This document shows positions 43,447 through 51,606 of a DNA stretch of 64,000 nucleotides, piece after piece. Source of the stretch: Streptomyces typhae. Lineage in GTDB: Bacteria; Actinomycetota; Actinomycetes; Streptomycetales; Streptomycetaceae. A program made the translations under genes and the position numbers. The first letter of the stretch is position 1, and each line of letters starts with the position of its first letter. Under the pieces are notes generated by a model. That model was not told where the DNA came from, did not search any database, and saw only the letters and a list, made by a program, of their open reading frames with translations. Where the stretch lies: positions 206,093-270,092 of the forward strand of contig NZ_WPNZ01000011.1 in NCBI RefSeq assembly GCF_009755605.1. The letters run 5' to 3'.

Positions 43447-44214
43447 TCAGCGCACGCCGGTCGTGCTGTCGGCGGCGCCGGCCTGCCGGTCGGGGCCCAT
43501 GTCGACGAAGCTGTAGGGAGGCAGCGGTCCGTGCACCCGCAGCTCCAGGTGGGGCTGGTTCTTGCGCAGTTCCTCGACGGCGGCGACGAATCCGTCGGCC
43601 GTCTCGCGCCGCACCAGGAACGACACGTTGGCCAGCCAGCCGGTGCCCTCGGGGCCCTCGCTCACGGCCTCCGCGCACGGCTCCAGGGCGCGGCGCACCT
43701 CGACGCCGTCGCTGACCTCACGGGCCCGCACGGCGTTGGTGACCTGCTCGCCCAGATGCAGCTTCTGCTCGTAGTTGCCGCCGCCCGCACGCCGGTTGCT
43801 CTCCACCATGGCGCGCAGCTCGGGGTTCTCGGCGAGCACCTGGTGCAGCACGGCCTGCTCGTCGTGGGCGGCCTTGACGTTGTACTCGGCCCTGCCGTCG
43901 AGGGCGCGGAGCCGCTCCTCGTAGTGGTCGGCGAGTTCGGTGAGCACCGCGACGACGGCTCCGTCGTCGTCCGCGAGGCTGCCGAAGCGCATCGGCAGGA
44001 CCGCTCCCGCCGCGCCCGCCTCGTCCAGGACGCTCTGGTGGGCGAGCAGGTCGCGCCGCTTCGGGCGCAGGTCCTCGGGGCTGTCCGAGACGAGGGCGGC
44101 GAGGTCGCCCTGCCGCACGACGCGCACCTTGCGCGCCGGTTCGCCGATGCCGCCCATGCCCTCCGGCAGCGCCGGGTGGGTGGCGGCCGCGATGCCGTAG
44201 ATGTACGTGGTCAC
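43447..44214 (-). CDS. gvpF: Gas vesicle protein GvpF
   Basis: 255 residues from a GTG at 44214, whose bases overlap the gvpA stop (GTGA). Features: YIYGIAAATHPALPEGMGGIGE, LLAHQSVLDEAGAAGAVLPMRFGSLADDDG and VSFLVRRETADGFVAAVEELRKNQPHLELRVHGPLPPYSFV. GvpF is a structural or chaperone protein of vesicle formation, and this copy differs from GvpL (40017-40793), consistent with an older duplication. Confidence 0.93.
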   Translation of the reverse strand: MTTYIYGIAAATHPALPEGMGGIGEPARKVRVVRQGDLAALVSDSPEDLRPKRRDLLAHQSVLDEAGAAGAVLPMRFGSLADDDGAVVAVLTELADHYEERLRALDGRAEYNVKAAHDEQAVLHQVLAENPELRAMVESNRRAGGGNYEQKLHLGEQVTNAVRAREVSDGVEVRRALEPCAEAVSEGPEGTGWLANVSFLVRRETADGFVAAVEELRKNQPHLELRVHGPLPPYSFVDMGPDRQAGAADSTTGVR

Positions 44215-44645
44215 TCCTGCTCCTCCTTCCGGCTGCGCGACGACGTCGAGCGCCGGGCGCGCGGGCGGGCCTCCTCCTTGGAGCGGCCTTCCTCGCGGGC
44301 CTGGCTGAAGGCGTCGGATATGGTCTCCGCGGCGCCCGAGAGCGCGCCCTTGGACTTGCCGCGCGCGCCGGACTCCGTGACCTCGCCGACCAGGTCGGGC
44401 AGGCCCGGGTTCTTGTGCGGGCCCGCTTCCAGGTCGAGCCGGTTGCAGGCCTCGGCGAACCGCAGATAGGTGTCGACGCTCGCCACGACGACACGTACGT
44501 CGATCTTCAGGATCTCGATGCCGACGAGGGAGACCCGGACGAAGGCGTCGATCACGAGGCCCCGGTCCAGAATGAGTTCGATGACGTCGTACAGGCCACT
44601 GGTACCACCTGCACCGCCGGACTGCTGTGCTGGGACGACGGTCAT
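44211..44645 (-). CDS. gvpA: Gas vesicle shell protein GvpA (long actinomycete form)
   Basis: 144 residues. Residues 18-75 are the shell core (LYDVIELILDRGLVIDAFVRVSLVGIEILKIDVRVVVASVDTYLRFAEACN). The C-terminal about 65 residues are a Lys/Arg/Ser-rich extension, longer than the classic about 70-residue GvpA and usual in Streptomyces. ATG 44645 has AAGGAGG nine bases upstream. It is the main rib subunit and the first structural gene after gvpO. Confidence 0.93.
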   Translation of the reverse strand: MTVVPAQQSGGAGGTSGLYDVIELILDRGLVIDAFVRVSLVGIEILKIDVRVVVASVDTYLRFAEACNRLDLEAGPHKNPGLPDLVGEVTESGARGKSKGALSGAAETISDAFSQAREEGRSKEEARPRARRSTSSRSRKEEQE

Positions 44646-44793
44646 GCCGGCCAGCCCTCCTTGCCTTGGGTGTCTGGGGTATGCGTCGTATTGCCGTACT
44701 GCTCTGATCTATGCGTCAGTTCAGTACGCTTGCTGATGAATCATTGCGATATGAGCCCACGTGGGGGCCGTTGCGGCCGGAGCCCGGTGCGGC
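44646..44793 (-). promoter_or_regulatory. AT-richer spacer between gvpO and gvpA
   Basis: This 148-bp spacer is markedly AT-richer than its surroundings (for example TGATGAATCATTGCGATATG at 44733-44752). It should contain a promoter or processing site that raises expression of the shell gene. I could not place -35/-10 elements with confidence. Confidence 0.5.
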
Positions 44794-45114
44794 TCAGCCG
44801 CCGGGGCGGGACGGGTCGGCGCGGCCGCGTTCGTAGCGGCGCACACGCTTGTAGCCGGTCAGCTCGCCGTGCGGGTCGAGGGTCACCGCGTAGGTCGCGA
44901 GCAGGCTCATCGTGTCGGGCACACGGGCCAGTTCGAGGACCTCGACGGCCAGGTCCCAGCCGTCGTCGGTGCGTTCGAAGGACGACACGGACTCGGCGGT
45001 CAGGCCGGTGAGTTCGGCCAGTTGCTCACGTGCGGAGCGCAGCACCGCGACGGGGCCGGGGGTGTTCTCGGATTCGGCTTTCTTCTTGCTCTGGTTGCGG
45101 GGCGTCTGCGTCAT
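44794..45114 (-). CDS. gvpO: Gas vesicle protein GvpO
   Basis: 106 residues from ATG 45114 with an AAGGAGG ribosome site. N-terminal Lys-rich tail, then PGPVAVLRSAREQLAELTGLTAESVSSFERTDDGWDLAVEVLELARVPDTMSLLATYAVTLDPHGELTGYKRVRRYERG, the full GvpO domain. GvpO is required for vesicle formation, possibly regulatory. It is the first gene of the operon; the LigD-type gene ends 57 bp upstream on the same strand, so read-through is possible. Confidence 0.93.
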   Translation of the reverse strand: MTQTPRNQSKKKAESENTPGPVAVLRSAREQLAELTGLTAESVSSFERTDDGWDLAVEVLELARVPDTMSLLATYAVTLDPHGELTGYKRVRRYERGRADPSRPGG

Positions 45115-45171
45115 GGTCACCTCCTTCTCCGGGTGACCCCGCATACGCCGCCCAAACCCATGGGGTGTGCT

Positions 45172-46134
45172 TCACGCGCCGCGCAGGGCCCGTAGCTTGC
45201 GGCGTGCGGGGCCGAGGGCGCGGGGTGAACGCAGCAGCCCGCCCCAGGGGTCGGCGCGGGCCTGTTCGAGGGCGTCGGCGACGGTCCAGCGGGCGGCGTG
45301 CGTGCCGGGGTCGTCGAGCTGGTCCCAGCCGAGCGGCACGGCGACGGGCCCGCCCGGCCTCGCCCGCACGGAGAACGGGGCGACGGCGGTCTGCGCGTAC
45401 GCGTTGCGCTGCACGTCGAGGTAGAGGCGGTCACCGCGGTCCTTCTTGCGCACGGCCGTGGTGAGCCGGTCGGGGTCGGCCTCGGCGAGCAGCGCGGAGA
45501 CCTCCTTGGCGAAGTCGCGCACGTCGTCGACGTGGTCGCGGCCCGTGAGCGGCACGATCACATGCAGACCGCGGGACCCGGTCGTCATCAGGGCCGACGC
45601 CAGGCCCACCTGGTCCAGGACGTCGCCGAGCCGGCGTGCCGCCTCGCGCACCGTGCCGAACACGTCCGCGGGGTCGCCGTCCTTGGGCGGGTCGAGGTCG
45701 AACACGAGGCGGTCGGGCCGGTCGGGGCGTTCCGCGCGGGACAGCCACCGGTGGAAGGTCACGCAGGCCTGGTCGGCGAGGTAGACCAGGGTGGCGCTGT
45801 CGTCGCACACCGTGTGCGTGACCGTCCCGCCCTCCTTGGCGACCTCGGCGCGGGTGATCCAGTCCGGATAGTGGTCCGGGGTGTCCTTCTGCATGAACAT
45901 GGGTCCTGGCACGCCGTCGGGGTGCCGCTCCAGCATCAGCGGGCGGCCCCGCAGGTGCGGCACCATGTAGGAGGCGACGGACCGGTAGTAGTCGACGAGG
46001 TCGCCCTTGGTGATGCCGGTCGCCTCGCCGTCGCCCGCCGCGCCCCCGTTCGGGGGCAGCAGCACCTTCTCGGGCCGGTGCACCTCCACGGTGCGCCGGC
46101 CGGCCCGCACCTTGCGTGCCGCCGTGGTGGTCAT
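45172..46134 (-). CDS. LigD-type polymerase/primase domain protein (NHEJ)
   Basis: 320 residues, the length of an isolated LigD PolDom. Key patterns: VHRPEKVLLPPNGGA, ITKGDLVDYYRSVASYMVPHLRGRPLMLERHPDG, the metal-binding VFDLDPPKDG (Asp-x-Asp), TGSRGLHVIVPL and RKKDRGDRLYLDVQRNAYAQTAVAPFSVRA. Such stand-alone polymerases extend or fill ends in Ku-dependent end joining; no Ku or ligase gene is in the window. It starts 19 bp after the transketolase stop and is the last gene of the NADH-dehydrogenase/transketolase operon, an unusual partnership. Confidence 0.93.
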   Translation of the reverse strand: MTTTAARKVRAGRRTVEVHRPEKVLLPPNGGAAGDGEATGITKGDLVDYYRSVASYMVPHLRGRPLMLERHPDGVPGPMFMQKDTPDHYPDWITRAEVAKEGGTVTHTVCDDSATLVYLADQACVTFHRWLSRAERPDRPDRLVFDLDPPKDGDPADVFGTVREAARRLGDVLDQVGLASALMTTGSRGLHVIVPLTGRDHVDDVRDFAKEVSALLAEADPDRLTTAVRKKDRGDRLYLDVQRNAYAQTAVAPFSVRARPGGPVAVPLGWDQLDDPGTHAARWTVADALEQARADPWGGLLRSPRALGPARRKLRALRGA

Positions 46135-46153
46135 GGTGTCTCCTGACTGGTTC

Positions 46154-48070
46154 TCAGCGCACCGCGTGCTCGACGAGGAGCCGCACCGCCGCGGCGATGG
46201 ACTCGGCGTCGATCCCGGCGGCGCGCAACTGCTCGGCGGGCGTCGCCGAGCCGGGCATGGTGGTCACCGCGAGCCGCGCGAGGCGGGGCACGGGCCCGCC
46301 GTCGCAGAACGCGTCGAGGACGGCGTCGCCGATGCCGCCCTCCTGGCGGTGGTCCTCGACGGTCAGCAGACAGCCGGTGCTCTCGGCGGCCTCGCGCAGG
46401 GTGCGCCGGTCCACGGGCTTGACGGAGTACAGGTCGATGACGCGGACGGGGACGCCCGCCCGCGCGAGGGAGTCCGCGGCGGTCAGGGCCTCGTGCACGG
46501 TGATCCCGGCGGCGACCACCGTGAGCCGGTCGTCGGCGGAGGACCTGAGCACCTTGGACCCGCCGACCGGGAACTCCTCTTCGGGCCCGTACAGGACGGG
46601 ACTCGCGCCGCGCGAGGTCCGCAGGTAGCGCACGCCGTCGAGGTCGGCCATGGCGGCGACGAGGCGCGCCGTCTGCGGCGCGTCGCACGGGTAGAGGACC
46701 GTCGAGCCGTGCACGGACCGGAACATCGCGAGGTCCTCGAGGCCCATCTGCGACGGCCCGTCCTGGCCGATGGCGACTCCGGCGTGCGAGCCGACGAGGT
46801 TGATTCCCGCGCCGCTCACCGCCGCCATCCGCACGAAGTCGTGGGCGCGGGTGAGGAACGCCGCGAACGACGACGCGTACGGCACCCAGCCGCGGGTCGC
46901 GAGGCCGACGGCGTCGGCGACGAGCTGCTGCTCGGCGATGTAGCACTCGACGTACCTCTCCGGGTGCTCCTTCGCGAAGTACTCGGCGCGGGTGGAGTCG
47001 CCGACCTCGCCGTCCAGGACCACCACGTCGCCGCGCGCGGAGCCGAGCGCGGTCAGCGCCTGGCCGAACGCGTCCCGCGTGGCGACCTCGTCGCCGATGT
47101 CGTAGCGGGGCAGCTCCAGGTCGCCGCCGGGCACGGTCTGCGGGGACCGGGCGGCCGGGGGCGCCTGGACGGCGACACCGACGTGCCGGCTGCCGCCGAG
47201 CTCGCGCACCGCCGCCTCCGCGTCGGACAGCGGCTTGCCGTGCAGTCCCTCGCGGTTCTCGGCGGCGGCCACGCCCTTGCCCTTGACGGTGCGGGCGAGG
47301 ATCACGGTGGGCCGTCCGGTGGTGGCGCGGGCCTCCTCGCAGGCGCGGTCGACAGCCGCGACGTCGTGCCCGTCGACCTGGACGACGTGCCAGCCGAAGG
47401 CGGCGAAACGGCGGTCGTAGGCGTCGAGGTCCCACTCGTGGCGCGTGGGTCCGCGCTGGCCGAGCCTGTTCACGTCGACGATCAGGGTGAGGTTGTCGAG
47501 CCGCTCGTACGAGGCCTGTTCGGCGGCCTCCCACACCGAGCCCTCGGCCAGCTCGCTGTCGCCGCACAGCACCCACACCCGGTACGGGATCCGGTCCAGG
47601 CGCTTGCCGGACAGCGCGATGCCGACGCCGACGCCGATGCCCTGCCCGAGCGAACCGGTGGCGACCTCCACCCACGGCAGCCGCCGCGGCGTGGGGTGCC
47701 CCTCCAGGCGGCTGCCCTGCGCGCGGAAGGTGAGCAGCTCCTCGTCGGTGACGGCGCCCACCGCCTTGTAGGCGGCGTAGAGCAGCGGTGACGCGTGTCC
47801 CTTGGACAGCACGAAGCGGTCGTTGCCGGGGTGGTCGGGGCGGGCGAAGTCGTAGTGGAAGTGCCGGGCGAGCAGCACCGCCATCACGTCGGCCGCCGAC
47901 ATGGACGAGGTCGGGTGCCCGGAGCCCGCGGCGTCCGCGGCCCGCACGGAGTCCACGCGCAACTGCTGCGCCAGCTCGTGCAGCCGCTCGTCGGTGTCGG
48001 TGGCGGCCACGCGGGTCCCCGCGCCCCCGGCTCCTTCCGGGTCGCCGCCGTACGTCGTGCTGTCCGCCAT
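46154..48070 (-). CDS. Transketolase
   Basis: 638 residues. N-terminal TPP domain: AADAAGSGHPTSSMSAADVMAVLLARHF, SKGHASPLLYAAYK, TGSLGQGIGVGVGIALSGK, the TPP motif LCGDSELAEGSVWEAAEQASYERLDNLTLIVDVN. Then the Pyr domain (GSHAGVAIGQDGPSQMGLEDLAMFRSV) and the C-terminal domain (VRVIDLYSVKPVDRRTLREAAEST). This is the compact transketolase of actinomycetes; it moves two-carbon units between sugar phosphates. The start is 2 bp from the stop of the NADH dehydrogenase gene. Being away from the pentose-phosphate operon, it may be a stress- or developmentally regulated paralogue (inference). Confidence 0.9.
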   Translation of the reverse strand: MADSTTYGGDPEGAGGAGTRVAATDTDERLHELAQQLRVDSVRAADAAGSGHPTSSMSAADVMAVLLARHFHYDFARPDHPGNDRFVLSKGHASPLLYAAYKAVGAVTDEELLTFRAQGSRLEGHPTPRRLPWVEVATGSLGQGIGVGVGIALSGKRLDRIPYRVWVLCGDSELAEGSVWEAAEQASYERLDNLTLIVDVNRLGQRGPTRHEWDLDAYDRRFAAFGWHVVQVDGHDVAAVDRACEEARATTGRPTVILARTVKGKGVAAAENREGLHGKPLSDAEAAVRELGGSRHVGVAVQAPPAARSPQTVPGGDLELPRYDIGDEVATRDAFGQALTALGSARGDVVVLDGEVGDSTRAEYFAKEHPERYVECYIAEQQLVADAVGLATRGWVPYASSFAAFLTRAHDFVRMAAVSGAGINLVGSHAGVAIGQDGPSQMGLEDLAMFRSVHGSTVLYPCDAPQTARLVAAMADLDGVRYLRTSRGASPVLYGPEEEFPVGGSKVLRSSADDRLTVVAAGITVHEALTAADSLARAGVPVRVIDLYSVKPVDRRTLREAAESTGCLLTVEDHRQEGGIGDAVLDAFCDGGPVPRLARLAVTTMPGSATPAEQLRAAGIDAESIAAAVRLLVEHAVR

Positions 48071-48072
48071 CG

Positions 48073-48185
48073 TCACTCCTGGTTCTTCTTCTCGGTGTTC
48101 TTCGTCTCGGTGTTCTTGTCGCCGCTCTTGTCGCTGGTCTTCTTGTCGCTGGTCTTCTTCTCGGTGGTCTTCTTCTCGGCCTGCT
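48073..48185 (-). repeat. In-frame repeats coding the Lys/Thr tail of the NADH dehydrogenase
   Basis: Units around CTTCTTCTCGGTGTT and CTTGTCGCTGGTCTT recur over about 110 bp; the minus strand encodes EKKTTEKK and SDKKTSDK runs. Length could vary without loss of frame. Confidence 0.7.
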
Positions 48186-49539
48186 TGTCGTCCGTGTGCC
48201 CGGTCTGCTCCGGCGCCGGTACGCGGGCGAGTTCGGGGGACGACGACTCCAGCGGCACGTTCCAGGACCGCACGAGGCCGAGCTGTACGCCCTGCCGGGG
48301 CAGGGCCGCGTCCAGGAGCCAGTCGGCGGCGACCCGCACCCGGTTCCCCGGCATCGCGGCCAGGTGGTACCCGCGGGTCACGGCCCCGGCGAGCGGCCCG
48401 GACAGCGGTACGCCCAGGGGGTTGGCGGCACCGCTGACGCCCCCCAGGTCGACGGTGAAGCCGAGGTCGTGGTGGCGGTAGGAGCGGCGCTCGCCGACGC
48501 CGAGCGAGGCGGCGACGTTGGTGCCCGCGACCTTGCCCTGCCGCCAGGCGTGCTGGGCGGTCATCGCCGTGTACTGGCCCGGCTTGGCGAGGTCCGGCAC
48601 AGCGGCCGCGTCGCCGCACGCGAACACCTCCGGATGCTCGGGCACGTTCAGGAACGGGTCGACGAGCAGCCGGCCCCGCTCCAGCGGTTTGCCGACCGAC
48701 TCGACCAGCGGATCGGGCCGCACGCCCACGCACCACACGAGGGTGCGGGTGGGCACGGAGTCGCCGTCGTCGAGCAGCACGCCCTCGCGCGTCGCCTCCT
48801 TCACGGACGTCCCCGTGCGCACCTCCACGCCGCGCCGCCGCAGCACGCGGTCCGCGGTGTCGGAGAGCCGCCGGTCGAGTTCGGGCAGCACGCGCTCGGC
48901 GATGTCGAGCAGCACCCAGCGCGGCCGGATGCCCGCCCGCAGGGGCTGGCGGCGCACCAGGGACTGGGTGAAGAGCTGGCCGTGCGCGGCCACCTCGACG
49001 CCGGTGTATCCGGCGCCGACCACCACGAACGTGCAGCGCGACCGGCAGGTCTCGGCGTCGCCCGCGGCCGCGGCGAGCTCGATCTGCCGGGTCACGTGGT
49101 CGCGCAGGTACAGCGCCTCCGGCAGCCCGCGGAAGCCGTGCGCGTTCTCGGCGACACCCGGCACCGGGAGCAGCTTGTTCACACTGCCGACGGCGAGGAC
49201 AAGGCGGTCGTAGCCCAGCTCGCCGCTCTCCCCCTCGGGCCCGGTGTAGTGCACGGTGCGCCGGTCGAGGTCGACGCCGTCGGCCTCGCCGAGCACCAGG
49301 CGTACGTGGCGCAGGGATCCGGTGAGCGACACGGTGACCCGGCGCGGCTCCAGGACACCGGCGGCGACCTGGGGCAGCAGTGGCAGGTACAGGAAGTAGT
49401 CGGTGGGGTTGAGCACCGTGATGTCGACCCGGCGCCGGGTCAGCCGGGACAGGGTGCGGGCGGCCTGGAACCCCGCGAACCCGGCGCCGACGATCACGAC
49501 GTGGGGGCGGCCCGCGGTGCGACTGGAAGTACGGCTCAC
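48073..49539 (-). CDS. Type II NADH dehydrogenase-like FAD/NAD oxidoreductase
   Basis: 488 residues from a GTG at 49539 with GGAGGA upstream. Two dinucleotide folds: FAD site VVIVGAGFAGFQAARTL at the N-terminus, NADH site FVVVGAGYTGVEVAAHG near residue 170, then EVFACGDAAAVPDLAKPGQYTAMTAQHAWRQGKVAG. Non-proton-pumping NDH-2 enzymes pass electrons from NADH to quinone at the membrane. The C-terminal about 45 residues are a Lys/Thr/Glu-rich repeat tail (EKKTTEKKTSDKKTS) in place of the usual amphipathic anchor. First gene of the three-gene operon. Confidence 0.9.
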   Translation of the reverse strand: MSRTSSRTAGRPHVVIVGAGFAGFQAARTLSRLTRRRVDITVLNPTDYFLYLPLLPQVAAGVLEPRRVTVSLTGSLRHVRLVLGEADGVDLDRRTVHYTGPEGESGELGYDRLVLAVGSVNKLLPVPGVAENAHGFRGLPEALYLRDHVTRQIELAAAAGDAETCRSRCTFVVVGAGYTGVEVAAHGQLFTQSLVRRQPLRAGIRPRWVLLDIAERVLPELDRRLSDTADRVLRRRGVEVRTGTSVKEATREGVLLDDGDSVPTRTLVWCVGVRPDPLVESVGKPLERGRLLVDPFLNVPEHPEVFACGDAAAVPDLAKPGQYTAMTAQHAWRQGKVAGTNVAASLGVGERRSYRHHDLGFTVDLGGVSGAANPLGVPLSGPLAGAVTRGYHLAAMPGNRVRVAADWLLDAALPRQGVQLGLVRSWNVPLESSSPELARVPAPEQTGHTDDKQAEKKTTEKKTSDKKTSDKSGDKNTETKNTEKKNQE

Positions 49540-49779
49540 AAAGTCCTCCGGCGTTGTCCGGTACGTCCGGTGTGCTCCGGCGCGAGCTTCCCGCGTGCCC
49601 TGGTGCACGGAGGTGAAACACACCGCCGTTTGCCGCCACGCCTTCGGGCTACCCGGAAGGAGGGCCGTCCCCGCGAGGCCGTGGAGGTCTCGCCGGGACC
49701 CGGCCGGGCCCGGCCCGCCGGCGCACGTGTGCTTCCACGGTCCCGCACCGCAGCCGACCCGCCCAGCGAAAGGCCGCCC

Positions 49780-50883
49780 ATGCCCGATTCCGGACCCGTC
49801 CGCGTGGAGGCCCCCGCCGTGTCGGCGTACACGATCCCGGCGGACGCGCCGGAGGCCGACGGCACGTTGGCGTGGGACGCCACGACGATCGTCGTGGTGG
49901 AGGTGACCGGGGGCGGCGCCACCGGTACCGGCTGGACCTACGCGCCCGCCGCCACCGTCGGCCTGGTCGACGAGGTGCTCTCCCCCGTACTCCGGGGCAG
50001 GGACGCCTTCGCCGTCCCCGCGGCGCACGACGCGCTGGTCGGGGCGGTGCGCGACACCGGCTCCCAGGGTCTTGCGTGCCGGGCGATATCGGCTCTCGAC
50101 ATCGCCCTGTGGGACCTCAAGGCGCGGCTCCTGGAGGTGCCGCTGACCCGGCTGATCGGCGCGGCCCGCAAGGACGTGCCCGTCTACGGCAGCGGCGGCT
50201 TCACCACGTACCACGACACCCATCTCGCGGCCCAGCTCAACGGCTGGGTGCACGGGCAGCGCATCCCGCGCGTCAAGATCAAGATCGGGGAGGACTGGGG
50301 GCGGGCCGCGGCCCGTGACGTGGCGCGGGTGCGCACGGCCCGCGACGTCGTCGGCAGGCAGGCCGAGCTGTACGTGGACGCGGGCGGCGCGTACACGCGC
50401 AAGCAGGCCGTGCGGATCGGGCGGGTGCTCGCCGAGCACGGCGTGGGCTGGTTCGAGCAGCCGGTGGCCGCGGACGACCTGCACGGGCTCGCGCTGGTGC
50501 GCGACGCGCTCGTCAGTGATGTCGTGGCGGGCGGACACGGCTCCGACCTGCCGTACTTCGCCCGCGTGATCCCGTCCGTGGACTGCCTCCAGGCCGACGC
50601 CACCCGCTGCGGGGGCCTCACCGGCTGGCTGCGGGCCGCCGCGGTCGCCCAGGCGCACGGCCTGGAGCTGTCGGCGCGCGGCGCACCGCACGCGCATGTG
50701 GCGGTCGCCGCGTGCGTGCCGAACCTGCGGCACGTGGAGTGGTTCCACGACCACGTCCGGATCGAGTCGATGTTCTTCGACGGCGCCCTCGACCCCACCG
50801 GCGGCACCGTCCGCGCGGACGGCGGCACGGGCCACGGCCTGCTGCTCCGCACCGCGGACGTGGAGGAATATCGGGTCGCGTGA
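49780..50883 (+). CDS. Enolase-superfamily protein (mandelate-racemase/muconate-lactonizing-like) with an altered metal site
   Basis: 367 residues. The barrel has the KxK catalytic pair (RVKIKIGED), the first metal Asp (YVDAGGAYT), the second metal Glu (WFEQPVAADDL), and a His-containing end (SARGAPHAHVAVAACVPNLRHVEWFHDHVRIE). The third metal ligand, normally a Glu in an AGE[Y/F]G-type loop, reads VAGGHGSDLPYF here, so the Glu appears lost. It may have altered activity or bind metal differently. The ATG at 49780 has only a weak GAAAGG site. Divergent from the NADH dehydrogenase operon; 240 bp separate the starts. Confidence 0.72.
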   Translation: MPDSGPVRVEAPAVSAYTIPADAPEADGTLAWDATTIVVVEVTGGGATGTGWTYAPAATVGLVDEVLSPVLRGRDAFAVPAAHDALVGAVRDTGSQGLACRAISALDIALWDLKARLLEVPLTRLIGAARKDVPVYGSGGFTTYHDTHLAAQLNGWVHGQRIPRVKIKIGEDWGRAAARDVARVRTARDVVGRQAELYVDAGGAYTRKQAVRIGRVLAEHGVGWFEQPVAADDLHGLALVRDALVSDVVAGGHGSDLPYFARVIPSVDCLQADATRCGGLTGWLRAAAVAQAHGLELSARGAPHAHVAVAACVPNLRHVEWFHDHVRIESMFFDGALDPTGGTVRADGGTGHGLLLRTADVEEYRVA

Positions 50884-50913
50884 GGGCGCCGCGCACTGGC
50901 ACCCTCACGCAGC

Positions 50914-51582
50914 ATGGACCGGCACCCAGCACGCGGCACGCGACGCGAGACACCCGGCGCGGAACACGAGCCGCGCGGCGCGGACATCGAGACGCGCGGC
51001 ACGCACCACCACGAGCCATACGGCGCGGAACACGAGGAGCGCGCCCCTGACGGGCGCGGACCCGACGTGCTTTTGATCGGCGGGCGGTCGGGCGTGGGCA
51101 AGTCCTCGGTGGGCTGGGAGGTCGCGGCCCGGCTGCGCGCCGCCGACGTGGGGCACGCCCTGATCGAGGGCGACCTCCTCGACGTGGTGCACCCCGCGCC
51201 GCCGGACGATCCGCACCGCTCGCGGCTCACCTGCCGCAATCTCGCCGCGCTCTGGGCGAACTACGCGGCCCTGGGCTGCCGCCGTCTCGTCTACACCAAC
51301 ACGGCCGCCGTGCTGCCGTCCGAGGAGTGGCTGTTCACCGAGGCGCTCGGCCGCCCCCGGCTGATCCGGGTGCTGCTCACCGCCACCGACGCCACCGTCG
51401 AACAGCGCCTCATGGGGCGCGAGTTGGGTTCGGAGCTCGACCAGCAGCTGCGCCGCAGCGCGTACATGGCGCGGCGCCTGGACACCTCGGTGCCGCCAGG
51501 AACCCACCGGGTGCCGACGGACGGCAGACCGGTGGGTGCCATAGCGGCCGAGGTGATCGCCCGAGCGGCCTTCACCCGGTGA
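50914..51582 (+). CDS. P-loop nucleotide kinase-like protein
   Basis: 222 residues as written. Residues 1 to about 48 are repetitive and Arg/Glu/His-rich, encoded by repetitive DNA. The core begins at VLLIGGRSGVGKSSVGWEVAARL (Walker A GGRSGVGKS) and continues with ALIEGDLLD, NLAALWANYAALGCRRLVYTNTAAVL and RLIRVLLTATDATVEQRLMGRELGSE. This resembles small-molecule kinases of the AAA_18/gluconate- or shikimate-kinase group. The substrate is unknown. The true start could be later than ATG 50914, since no ribosome site is visible and the N-terminus is low complexity. Confidence 0.7.
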   Translation: MDRHPARGTRRETPGAEHEPRGADIETRGTHHHEPYGAEHEERAPDGRGPDVLLIGGRSGVGKSSVGWEVAARLRAADVGHALIEGDLLDVVHPAPPDDPHRSRLTCRNLAALWANYAALGCRRLVYTNTAAVLPSEEWLFTEALGRPRLIRVLLTATDATVEQRLMGRELGSELDQQLRRSAYMARRLDTSVPPGTHRVPTDGRPVGAIAAEVIARAAFTR

Positions 51583-51606
51583 TCGGCACCTGTCGTCGGC
51601 GGCGCG

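Noticed and set aside
49780..50883. Frameshifted enolase-superfamily pseudogene
   Set aside because: The frame is open over the full family length with good coding bias, and only one ligand position differs.
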